Shown here one piece after another: positions 1-11,559 of a stretch of DNA of 64,000 bases. Within the stretch, counting starts at the first letter, position 1, and every line of letters starts with the position of its first letter. This stretch comes from Carya illinoinensis (Eukaryota; Streptophyta; Magnoliopsida; Fagales; Juglandaceae): the NCBI RefSeq assembly GCF_018687715.1, contig NC_056758.1, positions 23,044,501 through 23,108,500 on the forward strand, in the 5' to 3' direction. The position numbers and the translations under genes are program-made. Below the pieces are notes generated by a model that was not told where the DNA came from, did not search any database, and worked only from the letters and a program-made list of their open reading frames with translations.

Positions 1-2415
1 CCAATGTATTTTAAATTCCTCGTGACATTATTATTGGTTTTAAATGGAAAAATGGTTAATAAGCATAAATACAAGTTGTGATTTTTAATTGATTGATATC
101 ATGTTTATGCTTAATTTTATAACTATGATACAATTGGGCAATATTTCCTCACATATATAACATATTTTTGATATAAATTTTTTTCATTTCAATTTATGTT
201 TGAGTGTTATTTTTATCTACTTATTTTCAGTTTAAATAAAATTCACATAGAATCTAAGACAAGATAATTTTTCGGTGGTTGTTTATAGATGCACGCGAAC
301 ATTAGTGGAAACAGACAAACAGAAACATGATTAAAGGAGGAGCCGGTGCATGATTGAATAAAAAGAAAAGAAGTGAAAGCAAGAAGGGAATTAGAGGCTG
401 ATTTTTAGCTAGCTGAAACGTGGGTTGGTGGAAGAGAAAAAGGGAATTGAGTTGGTTGTCTCCACCGAATTGTCTCCACCGAATTTATCATTGAAAAGTC
501 GTGATTGAAGGCTGTTGTCTCCACCGAATTTATCATTTAAAAGTCGTGATTGAAGGCTGCTATCTCCACCGAATTGTCTCCACCAAATTTGTCATTGAAG
601 TTGTGATTAAAGGCTGCTGTCTTTCTACTGAATTGGACATCATTGAAGTCGGTGGATTGGTTCTTTAAATAATGGGGTGCAGTCTGAGAGGGATAGAACT
701 TTCTGTCTTGTTTTAGTTTTCTTTCTTATATTCTTTGGCAGTTTTTTGCAATTGGAGTCGGTGAGAGTTTTTAATTTTTCTTCAGTTTTCATTAATGGCT
801 GGATGAGAAAATGTGAGTGGATTAGTTTTATGCTGCTGAATAAGAGACGCGTAGGGACTTGGGAGTGTGAAGTCGGTGCTGCCTTAACTTCTTGCAGGAA
901 TTTCGATCGGTTACAATGATTTCCTTTTGCTGGCTGATCCTTTAAGTCGGTTAGAAGGGGATTTTAATTTTCTGAAACATGAGGTGGGAATGATTAAAAG
1001 AGAGGTAGAGAGAGTTAGTAGAGAGGGAGACGTGTAGGGAAAAGGAAGTGTTGTGCAGTGCCGTGCTTGACTTGGTTTGAGTGAGGTGTCTTAATAGGTG
1101 AGTCGGTCATTTGGTTGGAGGAAGGGTAGTGAACGTGAAGTGGGAATTTGGAGGAGAGGTGTCGGTGGTTCTCAAAGAAGGAAAGGAGTGAGTTGGTCAT
1201 TGGGATTTTCTGGAGTTGAAGGGAATCAGCTGAAATAATTTGATTGGCTATTAATTTGGTGAAAAGAAAGAGGAGAGGGCTGAAATGCTACTCATGTTCG
1301 GTAGTTTTTTGGCTGAAATATTTTGTTGTTTGTTTGGCAGTTTTTTTTCTTTTGGCTGCAATGCTTTGTTGTTTTAGAGTTTTTATTAAGTGTGCTAAGA
1401 ATTGTTCTAGAATTTTATTTCATTAAGTGTAATACCTTAAATTCTTGTGAGTGTGTTAGTTGGTTTCATGGAGTAAAGAATTGTTCTAGAGTTCTTATTA
1501 AGTGTGCTACCTTAATTTATTGCAAGAAGGGTTCGGTTGAGTGCTTTTGTTTTTTATTTTTCTGAAACATCATATGTGGGGAGTAGAGGAGTTGTTCTAG
1601 AGTTTTCATTAAAGGTTTGGAGATTAATTTTCAAGAGTGATACGTGAGAAGTTGGCTCTTTTTGCTTTGGATTTCAATTGAATGGTGAAGGGGAGTTTTC
1701 GTCTAGACTTTTCATTCTCTATTTTTATTTAATTTCAGTTTAAAGTTTATGGAATAATTTTGAGATATTTGGCTTCGAAGTTTGGGCAATTTATTTGCTA
1801 TTTACTTATTTCGTGTTAGTTATTTTTCTCACTTCTTTAAGCTTTCATTTAATAGTACCGATTACAATTGTTATGAATTAATTTTGAGAATTTGTGATTT
1901 GAATACAAGAATGAATTCTAGAATCTTAGTTTTGGGACTTTTCAATTTTCAGTTTGTATTTTATCAATTACTTTCTAATCTAGTTTAATCTTAGCTTAGT
2001 TTTATTAATTTCTTAGTTCAATTGCATATTAGATTGATTAAAGTTTAAATAGGACTTAAACAATTTCAGTTTCATTGTTTAATTGTTAGATTAATTAAGA
2101 TTGTTCAGTTTAGTTGACTCTTTGATTAATAATTTCAATTTGATAGTCTTTTACATTTCATTTCGACACTAAAAAATCTAAAAATATGAATCTAGCCCAT
2201 GACTAGTGCCCTTTTTCATTCTTGTTGCACTCTTCCATCCATTGCACATAGCATCATTTTTATTTTTCTCTTTGTGAATATTTCCACCATTTTAAACGAG
2301 TTTGATTTTAAGTAACTTTCCTTGAGGAGACAATCTAGGAATTTATTCCTAATTATTACACGATATCCTCCTGCACTTGGGATAGCCTTTGTGCTACTTA
2401 TTTTTGAGTGAGTCA
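1..2415 (+). repeat. 5' LTR of Athila element 1 (partial)
   Basis: Direct repeat of 9196-11559, ending GAGTGAGTCA just before the primer site. The missing first bases can be inferred from the 3' LTR, which begins TGATTGAGC. Positions 456-625 hold an array of imperfect subrepeats built on GTCTCCACCGAAT; the 3' LTR has fewer units, which accounts for much of its shorter length. Short ORFs inside are not credible genes. Confidence 0.92.
456..625 (+). repeat. Subrepeat array in element 1 5' LTR
   Basis: The motif GTCTCCACCGAAT or a close variant recurs at about 458, 472, 517, 561 and 575, separated by ATTGAAAAGTCGTGATTG-like spacers. The matching array in the 3' LTR (9651-9785) has about three units. 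Copy number therefore changed after or during insertion. Confidence 0.75.
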
Positions 2416-2421
2416 AGTTTT

Positions 2422-2439
2422 TGGCGCCCTTGCCGGGGA
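2422..2439 (+). other. Primer binding site of element 1 (tRNA-Asp type)
   Basis: TGGCGCCCTTGCCGGGGA lies six bases after the LTR end. It is complementary to the 3' end of plant tRNA-Asp as used by Athila elements, with one mismatch (C for G at the eighth base) to the version seen in element 3. Confidence 0.85.
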
Positions 2440-2572
2440 AAAGTTGTTTAACTTAAATTTAAACTTGTTATTTTATTTTTTTTCTCTACCATATTATCTC
2501 CGGTTACTCATCTCATTTGCATCAACCACTCAATCACTTGAATCTTATTTATGCTATTTAGATTGATGTTTC

Positions 2573-4379
2573 ATGTCATGGGTGAGAGACAGTTCAAATA
2601 GGTTGCTTAGAGTCACATCAAATGTTGAAAGTGATATACATAGCTCAGAGATAGATAGCTCTTCTGTCTTTTCTGTGAGTGAGGATATTGAAATTGAACA
2701 AAACATGGCTGCACTTGCACCACGCACTCTTAAGGATTATTTGCAACCCGCTCGCACCACTACACCTTCATGCATTGTTTTACCTAATTATGCACCTAAT
2801 TTTTCTATTAAGCATGGTATGATGTCAGTGATACCTCAGTTCCAAGGGATGGATTCTGAGAGTCCTTACCAGCACTTGACAGATTTTGAATTGGCTTGCA
2901 CTACTTTTATTACTAGGACCATTACTGATAAATTTATTAGACTTCGTTTATTTCCTTTCTCTTTAAAGGATAAAGCGAAGATTTGGTTTAATTCTTTGAG
3001 ACCTAATTCTATCTCTAGTTGGTTTGATATCCAGCATGAATTCTTACAAAATTTTTTTCCTTTTCAGAGAACACAGTTTTTGCAAGAGCAAATCAGTCAA
3101 TTCAATCAGAAACCTGATCAGACTTTTCAAACAAGTTGGGAAAAATTTAAAGATTTGATAAATATCTGTCCACATCATGGCTTCGAATGTTGGAGGTTGG
3201 TGAGCTATTTTTACACTGGTCTCACTCCAGAATGCAAGCAGTTTGTTCAGACAATGTGCAATGGAGAATTCTTTAGCAAGGAACTTCATGAAGCACTATC
3301 ATTTTTTGACTATCTTGTTGAGAGCGCAGAACAGTGGAACACTCGTACTGATTGAGTGTCGTTAATAGCACAGCCAATAAGGGTTATTTCTGGAGGAGGT
3401 AGATATGAGCTTAAGGAAGACACCGATGTTCAAGCTCGAATAACTGCTTTAACCAGAAGACTGGAGGTCATGGAACTGGAAAAAAGTGAAGGCTGTGAAA
3501 GTAGTAGAGGCATGTTCTATATGTGCTGATTCAAACCATAAGACCCCAGACTGCCCAATTATGCCAGTATTTCAAGAAAGTGGGTCTGAGTAGATGCAAT
3601 CAGCTAACTGGATTAACAGAGCACAGAATCAACCTTTCTCTAACACATATAATCCAGGGTGGAGGAATCACCCAAATTTTTCATGGAGAAATGATCAGCC
3701 TGGCCGGTCTCCACCATCTCAATAGCATTCATTTCATCAGGGTGTTCCTCAGCATCAGTATCAGCCATATCAGCGTTCTCAGAGCTATCCTTTTGTGGCT
3801 TCTCCTGGATTTCAGACTCATGTATCTGCTCAGAGTTCTTAGCATCAATCATCTGCAAAGAAGTCTCTAGATGATAGTATGGCACAGATGGCCAATACAC
3901 TTCAGCAATTCATGCAGATTCAAGCTACCACAAACAATCAAAACACTCAGGCTATAAATGAGTTGCGTGGCACTGTTAATAAGATGAGCACGACTATGAG
4001 CACTCTAGAGAAAGGAAAATTTCCAGCACAGCCTCAGCCTAATCCTCAAGTATACAAACAACAACAACATCAAGTGCATAATGTCTCAGGGGACGTTATT
4101 GAGACAGCAAAAGCTGTTCTTACTTTGAGAAGTGGGAAGGAAGTTCCCCGACCTGAGATGACCATAGACACAGAGGTAGTTGCTCCTACACCTAAAGATG
4201 CAGCAGAGACAGATGAAGTTGAAAAAGAACAAGAGGTAGTGAGACCAGAACTGAAGAAACCTATGAGTGCAGATGTTGAAACTAGTAAGGGGTACCAACC
4301 TGTGGTTCCCTATCCTCATAGATTGGCAGTTGGCCAAAAGAACAAATACCACACTGAGATTCAGGAGATTTTCAAGTAA
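2573..4379 (+). pseudogene. gag: Athila gag, element 1 (frameshifted, with stops)
   Basis: Encodes the capsid/nucleocapsid part of an Athila polyprotein. The open part 2573-3355 starts MSWVRDSSNRLL, with a second Met (MAALAPRTLKDYL) matching the start used in element 3. A stop at 3353 (CGA to TGA) ends it. A one-base gain in an A-run near 3482 moves the remainder to another frame, where a CCHC zinc knuckle (C-x2-C-x4-H-x4-C) is visible at about 3512-3555. Further stops lie at 3591, 3723, 3840 and 4377. The tail is glutamine-rich and reaches the VKINIPLL segment before the protease. Element 3 has the same protein in one frame, which is how the lesions were located. Confidence 0.88.
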
Positions 4380-6739
4380 GTAAAGATTAATATTCCACTT
4401 TTGGGTTCCATACAACAAGTGCCTTCGTATGCAAAATTTTTGAAGGACTTATGCACAATGAAGAGGAAGCTGAATGTTAAGAAGAAAGCTTTCCTAATGG
4501 AGCAAGTCAGTGCATTGATTTTGAGCGAGACTCCTCAGAATTTTGGAGATCCCGACTCTCCCAACATTTCCATTATGATCGGTGAGTCACGCATTGGGAG
4601 AGCTTTACTTGATTTCGGGAGTAGTGTGAACTTGCTACCATTATCAGTGTATGAGCAGTTGGGATTGGGTGAGCTAAAAAAGACCTCAATCATGCTACAG
4701 TTGGCTGACAGATCAGTTAAGGAGCTGAGGGGTATTGTAGAGGATGTGTTGGTCCAGGTGGAAAAATTTTACTACCCAGTGGATTTTGTAGTTTTTGACA
4801 TGCAGCAGCCGGCCTCCACTATTTATCAAGCTCCTGTCATCCTTGCAAGACCATTTCTAGCTACATCGAATGCTTTGATTAATTGTAGAAGTGGAGTTCT
4901 GAAGCTTACTTTTGGGAACATGGCACTTGAATTGAACATTTTCAATGCTTCTAAGATGCCAGCCCATTTTGATTACACAAGTGATTTTAATGCTGTGGAG
5001 AGTTTGACACCAACAAAATTTATTTGCTCAACTTTTCCTTTCCCTGATAATGATTCTATTTTTTAGACACCTGAATTTTTACTTGATGAAAAAACTAACC
5101 ATGCTGAATTTTTGGACTATTTTGCAGATTCTTCTTTACCACTTGAAGTACAATTTGCAGGCGTAAGATGGAAACCCCATTTTGAAAATCTACCACTACC
5201 AAACATACTTAAATCATCAGAGGAAGAAGTTACCAAGTTGGAACTGAAACCACTTCCGCAAAGTTTAATGTATGTGTTTCTTGGTCCTGAAGAATGCACT
5301 TTTCCTGTGGTGATTTCCTCAAAGTTAAATCAAAAGGATGAAGCCTAGTTGATTGAAGTCTTAAAGAAGCATCGAGGCGCAATTGGTTGGACAATAGCCG
5401 ACATCAAAGTATTGATGCTACTATTTGTACCCACAGAATCCATCTTGAAGATGATGCTAGACTGGTTCGTGATGCTCAACGTAGGCACAATCCTACCATG
5501 AAGGAAGTTGTTAAAGAGGAAGTGCTTAAGTTGCTCGCAGTGGGTATCATTTACCCCATCTCAGACAGTAAGTGGGTAAGTCCAACTCAAGTGGTACCAA
5601 AAAAATCTAGTTTAACTGTTATAAAAAATGATAAACATGAGTTGATTCAAACTAGAATGGTTACTGGTCGGAGAATGTGCATTGATTATACAAAACTTAA
5701 TTCAGCCAGTAGGAAGGATCATTTTCCTTTACCTTTCTTGGATCAAATTTTAGAAAGAGTGGCTGGTAATGCATTTTATTGCTTCTTGGATGGATATTCT
5801 GGTTATTATCAAATTGCTGTAGCGCCTAAGGATCAGGAGAAAACCACTTTCACCTGTCCTTTTGGTACCTTTGCTTTTACCAGAATGCTTTTTGGTTTGT
5901 GTAATGCTCCAGCTACTTTTCAGAGATGCATGATGAGTATTTTTTCTGACATGATTGATGATATTTGTGAAATATTCATAGATGATTTCTCTATTTTTGG
6001 GAAATCTTTTGATAGCTGTTTCCAAAATTTGACACGTATTCTTCAGATATGTGAGGAAAAAAATCTTTTACTGAATTGGGAGAAATGCCAATTTATGGTT
6101 ACTCATGGCATTTTTTTGGGACATATTGTTTCTTCTGAAGGTATAAAGGTTGACAAAGCAAAAATTGAATTAATATCTAAACTTCCTATCCCTAGGACGG
6201 TTAAAGATATTCGTTCTTTTCTTGGTCATGCTGGCTTTTATAGGCAGTTTATTCAAGGTTTCAGTTGTATTGCAAAACTTTTGTGCACTCTTTTACAAAA
6301 TGATATTGAATTTGTTTGGACTAATGATTGCCAAAAAGCTTTTGATACCCTTAAACAATCACTTACCACTGCCCCTATTATGCAACCACCGCAGTGGGAC
6401 CTTCCCTTTGAAATCATGACAGATGCAAGTGATTATGCCTTAGGAGCTGTTTTGGGGCAACGTGTGGATAACAGACATTTTGTGATTTATTATGTCAGTA
6501 GAACCTTGAATGATGCCCAGAAAAATTATACCACTACTGAAAAAGAATTGCTTGCAGTGGTTTTTGGACTTGATAAATTTCGGACTTACATTCTTGGTTC
6601 TCCTGTTACTATTTTCACTGATCACTCTGCTCTAAAGTATTTTTTGGCTAAGGAAGATGCAAAACCACGCTTGACTCACTAGATTCTACTATTTCAAGAG
6701 TTCAACATCAACATTAAGGACAAGAAATGAGTTGAAAAC
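4380..6739 (+). pseudogene. pol: Athila pol: protease, reverse transcriptase, RNase H (element 1, decayed)
   Basis: The aspartic protease shows LLDFGSSVNLLP at about 4608-4643, with the catalytic Asp kept. The reverse transcriptase (about 5430-6360) shows FLDGYSGYYQ and FIDDFSIFG, the Ty3 equivalent of YxDD. RNase H follows with [23 protein letters not shown] and FTDHSALKY. Lesions: stops at 5064 and 5346 (CAG to TAG), a one-base loss near 5409, and stops at 6680 (TGG to TAG) and 6728 (GGA to TGA). Catalytic residues survive but the reading frame does not. It lies directly between gag and the integrase, as in all Ty3/gypsy elements. Confidence 0.9.
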
Positions 6740-8140
6740 ATGGTAGCTGACCACCTCTCTAGATTGACATCATCCTCCTCTTCAAATGTCAGCCTTCCTC
6801 TTAATGATAGTTTCCCGGATGAGCAGCTGTTTGTGATCAATAGAGCTCCCTGGTATGCTGACATAGTCAATTATCTGGTGACTGAGCAAATGCCTTCTGA
6901 ATGGTCAACCCAAGATAAGCATCGGTTTCTATCTGAGGTAAAACATTTCTACTTTGATGACCCTTATCTTTTCAAATATTGTTTGGACCAATTAATTCAG
7001 AAATGCATTCCTGATGATGAGTTTTCTTCAGTATTGAGATTTTGTCATATGGGTGCATGTGGTGGTCATTTTTCAGCAAAGAAAACAGTGGCAAAAATTT
7101 TGCAAAGTGGTTTTTATTGGCCTTCCATGTTTAAGGACGCTTACAATTTTTGTAAAGCATGTGAGTCTTGTCAAAAGTTGGGAGCCATTAGCAAAAGAAA
7201 CATGATGCCCCTTTCCCCCATTCTTACTTTAGAAATCTTTGATTGTTGGGGGATAGACTTCATGGGACCTTTTCCGGTTTCTTTTGGGAACACATATATT
7301 TTATTGGCTGTGGACTATGTTTCAAAGTAGGTTGAGGCCATCGCTTGCAAAACCAATGACCATCATGTTGTACTAAAATTTTTACAATCTTTGTTTGCTC
7401 GATTTGGCATGCCCAGGGTTATCATTAGTGACAGGGGTTCTCATTTTTGCAAGAAACCATTTTCTACACTTGTAAAAAAATATGGTATTACACATCGAGT
7501 TTCCACCCCCTATCACCCCCAAACAAATGGGTAAGCTGAATTGGCAAATAGAGAAATAAAAATCATTCTGGAGAAAACGGTAAATCCTAATAGGAAAGAC
7601 TGGTCAATTAAGCTTATTGATGCTTTGTGGGCCTATAGAACAGCTTTTAAAACTAATCTAGGAATGTCTCCTTATCGATTAGTTTATGGTAAAGCTTGTC
7701 ATTTACCTGTTGACATTCAGCATCGAGCTCTTTGGGCCATAAAACATGTTAACTTGTCACTTGATGAAGCTTCAGGGTTGAGAAAATTACAGATCAATGA
7801 ATTGGATGAAGCTCGCCGTAATGCTTATGACAACGCTCAGCTGGCAAAGGAACACATGAAAATTTTACATGATCAGAAAATTCATCCAAAACATTTTACA
7901 CTTGGCCAGGAAGTTCTTCTTTACAACTCTCGCTTACATATTTTTCCTAGTAAATTGAAATTCCGGTGGAGTGGTCCGTACATTATAAAGAAGATTCATC
8001 CTCATGGCGCTGTAGACATTGTCAATCCGAAGAATGAAAATTGCTTCACTGTCAACGGACAACGTCTAAAGTCATTTCTGAAGGTTTTTGATCCACATGA
8101 AGAGATCTTACTTGTGCAAGATTCCAGGGAAGTGTTTTGA
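6740..8140 (+). pseudogene. pol: Athila integrase, element 1 (two stops)
   Basis: The N-terminal zinc region ([10 protein letters not shown] then CKACESCQK) gives the HHCC finger at about 7043-7180. The catalytic core begins [11 protein letters not shown] at about 7242. Stops at 7328 (TGG to TAG, after YVSK) and 7532 (CAA to TAA, within PQTNGQAEL) break the core. The open segment 7541-8140 covers the core end and C-terminal domain ([19 protein letters not shown], then NGQRLKSFL), reaching a natural stop at 8138-8140. No env-like ORF follows before the PPT. Confidence 0.9.
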
Positions 8141-9156
8141 TTTTTTTTTCTCTTTTTACAGTTTTCTTTACTTGCAATTTTCTATTTTTTCTTTGTGCAC
8201 TTTGTTTTCTTTCGTTCGATTCATCGAGGACCTTCTCTCTCACTAGTTGGGGGGTAGCGTGTGTACACAGATAAAAAAAAAATTAATTAAAAAAAATAAT
8301 AATGTGCATTGATACATATATGATTGACACACACTCCAATTCTGGTATTTTGTGAAATTTGAGTATCTTGGTGAAGTAGTTGAGCGGAATTATTTTGTGA
8401 AGATTTATTTTCAACCTTAAGCATAGAACATGGCTTATGATGCATCATATTTTGTTGAAGAGTGACTTGAAACACCGGGATGCGATATTTACAAAAATGA
8501 GAATTAGTATGATTTATATAGAATGAAGGGCAAGTTTTGAAAGAACATTTTGCACATGCTTACACTTGTAGTGTTCCTCATTAATGTTCATTGATTTAAA
8601 ATAGGAGAAGTAAATTGTAGGACTACCGAGCCTTATATATATAAAAAAATAAAAAATAAAAAAAATAAAAAGAAAGAAAGAAAGAAAGAAAGAAAGAAAT
8701 AAATAAAAAAATAAAAAAAAAATCGTGTAAGTTTTCCTAAATAAAGGGCTAGAAACAGTTACCCAAAACTTTGGGGGTTGAATGTTCAACCTTTAAACAG
8801 AGTTGGCGTGAAAACTGTTATTCCCTTAAGCTTTGAGGTAGTTAGAATCAATAATGATTAATCTTAAAGTTGAAAAATCCTATGATAAATCATGCTTATT
8901 AATGAGGAACACACAGAGGTTTAGCCACACACACATATCCGAGTTCTAAGACATTTTTCCTAATTTTATGTGAACAATTGTTGAAATTTCCTCGTGGATA
9001 CAACTCCTGGTGTTGAGTAGTCATGAATCAATTTTTTGTGAGAATTCAGAATTATGTTTGATTGCTTTTGTTTGAATTTCGAGCTTTATGCAATGTTCAT
9101 CTCAATTAATTTTCACTATTTTGCTCAAGGATTAGCAAAAAGCTAGTTGGGGGGTG
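8141..9156 (+). other. 3' untranslated region of element 1 with two PPT-like motifs
   Basis: About 1 kb without a credible gene. A first G-tract, ACTAGTTGGGGGGTAG, lies at 8242-8256. A GAAA-rich and A-rich stretch occupies about 8640-8725. The terminal PPT, GCTAGTTGGGGGGTG, ends at 9156 against the 3' LTR. Elements 3 and 4 have the same two-motif layout. Confidence 0.8.
9142..9156 (+). other. Terminal polypurine tract of element 1
   Basis: The AGTTGGGGGGTG tract directly abuts the LTR start TGATTGAGC at 9157. By analogy with LTR retroelements it primes plus-strand DNA synthesis. Confidence 0.8.
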
Positions 9157-11559
9157 TGATTGAGCTGAGATATTGCATATTTTAACTATTTAAAACCAAT
9201 GTATTTTAAATTCCTCGTGACATTATTATTGGTTTTAAATGGAAAAATGGTTACTAAGCATATATACAAGTTGTGATTTTTAATTGATTGATATCATGTT
9301 TATGCTTTATTTTATAACTATGATATAATTGGGCAATATTTCCTCACATATATAACATATTTTTGATATATATTTTTTTCATTTCAATTTATGTTTGAGT
9401 GTTATTTTTATCTACTTATTTTCAGTTTAAATAAAATTCACATAGAATCTAAGACAAGATAATTTTTCGATAATTGTTTATAAATGGACGCGAACATTAG
9501 TGGAAACACACAAACAGAAACATGATTAAAGGAGGAGCCGGTGCATGATTGAATAAAAAGAAAAGAAGTGAAAGCAAGAAGGGAATTAGAGGCTGATTTT
9601 TAGCTAGCTGAAACATGGGTTGGTGGAAGAGAAAAAGGGAATTGAGCTGGCTGTCTCCACCGAATTTATCATTGAAAAGTCGTGATTGAAGGTTGTTGTC
9701 TCCACTGAATTTATCATTTAAAAGTCGCAATTGAAGGTTGTTGTCTCCACCGAATTTGTCATTGAAGTTGTGATTAAAGGCTGCTGTCTTTCTACTGAAT
9801 TGGACATCATTCAAGTCGGTGGATTGGTTCTTTAAATAATGGGGTGCAGTCCGAGAGGGATAAAACTTTCTGTCTTGTTTTAGTTTTCTTTCTTATATTC
9901 TTTGGCAGTTTTTTTCAATTGGAGTCGGTGAGAGTTTTTAATTTTTCTTGAGTTTTCATTAATGGCTGGATGAGAAGATGTGAGTGGATTAGTTTTATGT
10001 TGCTGAATAAGAGACGTGTAGGGACTTGGGAGTGTGAAGTCGGTGCTGCCTTAACTTCTTGCAGGAATTTCAGTTGCTTGCAATGATTTCCTTTTTCTGG
10101 CTGATCCTTTAAGTCAGTTAGGAGGGGATTTTAATTTTCTGAAACATGAGGTGGGAATGATTAAAAGAGAGGTAGAGAGAGCTAGTAGAGAGGGAAACGT
10201 GTAGGGAAAAGGAAGTGTTGTGCAGTGCCGTGCTTGACTTGGTTTGAGTGAGGTGTCTTAAAAGGTGAGTTGGTCATTTGGTTGGAGGGAGGTGTCTTAA
10301 TAGGTGTCGGTGGTTCTCAAAGAAGGAAAGGAATGAGTTGGTCATTGGGATTTTCTGGAGTTGAAGGGAATCGGCTAGAATAATTTGATTGGCTATTAAT
10401 TTGGTGAAAAGAAAAAGGAGAGGGTTGAAATGCTACTCATGTTCGGCAGTTTTTTGGCTGAAATATTTTTTTGTTTGTTTGGCAGTTTCTTTTCTTTTGG
10501 CTGCAATGCTTTGTTGTTTTAGAGTTTTTATTAAGTGTGCTAAGAATTGCTCTAGAATTTTATTTCATTAAGTGTAATACCTTAAATTCTTGCAAGTGTG
10601 TTAGTTGGTTTCATGGAGTAAAGAATTGTTCTAGAGTTCTCATTAAGTGTGCTACCTTAATTTAACGCAAGAAGGATTCGGTTGAGAGCTTTTGTTTTTG
10701 ATTTTTCTGAAACATCATACGTGGGGAGTAGAGGAGTTGTTTTAGAGTTTTCATTAAAGGTTTGGGGATTAATTTTCAAGAGTGATACGTGAAAAGTTGG
10801 TTCTTTTTGCCTTGGATTTCAATTGAATGGTGAAGGGGAGTTTCCGTCTAGACTTTTCATTCACTATTTTTATTTAATTTCAGTTTAAAGTTTATGGAAT
10901 AATTTTGAGATATTTGGCTTAGAAGTTTGGGCAATTTATTTGCTATTTACTTATTTCGTGTTATTTATTTTTCTCACTTCTTTAAGCTTTCATTTAATAG
11001 TACTGATTACAATTGTTATGAATTAATTTTGAGAATTTGTGATTTCAATACAAGCATGAATTCTAGAATCTTGGTTTTGGGACTTTTCAATTTTCAGTTT
11101 GTATTTTATCAATTACTTTCTAATCTAGTTTAATCTTAACTTAGTTTTATTAATTTCTTAGTTCAATTGTATATTAGATTGATTAAAGTATAAATAGGAC
11201 TTAAATATTTCAGTTTCATTGTTTAATTGTTAGATTAATTAAGATTGTTCAGTTTAGTTGACTCTTTGATTAATAATTTCAATTTGTTAGTCTTTTACAT
11301 TTCATTTTGACACTAAAAAATCTAAAAATATGAATCTAGTCCGTGACTAGTGCCCTTTTTCATTCTTGCTGCACTCTTCCATCCATTGCACATACCATCA
11401 TTTTTATTTTTCTCTTTGTGAATATTTCCACCATTTTAAAGGAGTTTCATTTTAAGTAACTTTCCTTGAGGAGACGATCTAGGAATTTATTCCTAATTAT
11501 TACACGACATCCTCCTGCACTTGGGATAGCCTTTGTGCTACTCATTTTTGAGTGAGTCA
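9157..11559 (+). repeat. 3' LTR of Athila element 1
   Basis: A 2403-bp direct repeat of the 5' LTR, starting TGATTGAGCTGAG and ending GAGTGAGTCA. It is followed at 11560 by in-frame pol of a different element. Differences from the 5' LTR include fewer GTCTCCACCGAAT subrepeats and a small rearrangement near 10270-10310. Confidence 0.92.

Larger units (their letters stand above)
1..11559 (+). mobile_element. Athila-type LTR retrotransposon, element 1 (left end outside window)
   Basis: The order is 5' LTR, tRNA-Asp type primer site, decayed gag-pol, two PPT-like motifs and 3' LTR, all on the plus strand. The LTRs match closely from position 1 and from 9196, so about 39 bases of the 5' LTR lie outside the window. 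The element interrupts element 2 in its protease region: the base after the 3' LTR (11560) begins mid-protein in element 2 pol. The left target duplication cannot be seen. Gag-pol carries two frameshifts and eleven premature stops, so the copy is dead. Athila clade assignment rests on protein similarity and on the primer site. Confidence 0.9.

Noticed and set aside
1..2415. Short ORFs in the LTR of element 1, some repeated at 10389-11133
   Set aside because: They recur only because the two LTRs are copies of one another; no start context, domain or size supports a protein.
8241..9156. Possible env-like gene between pol and the 3' LTR of element 1
   Set aside because: No ORF of suitable length or membrane-protein character; the longest frames come from A/T runs. 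Elements 3 and 4 likewise lack one.
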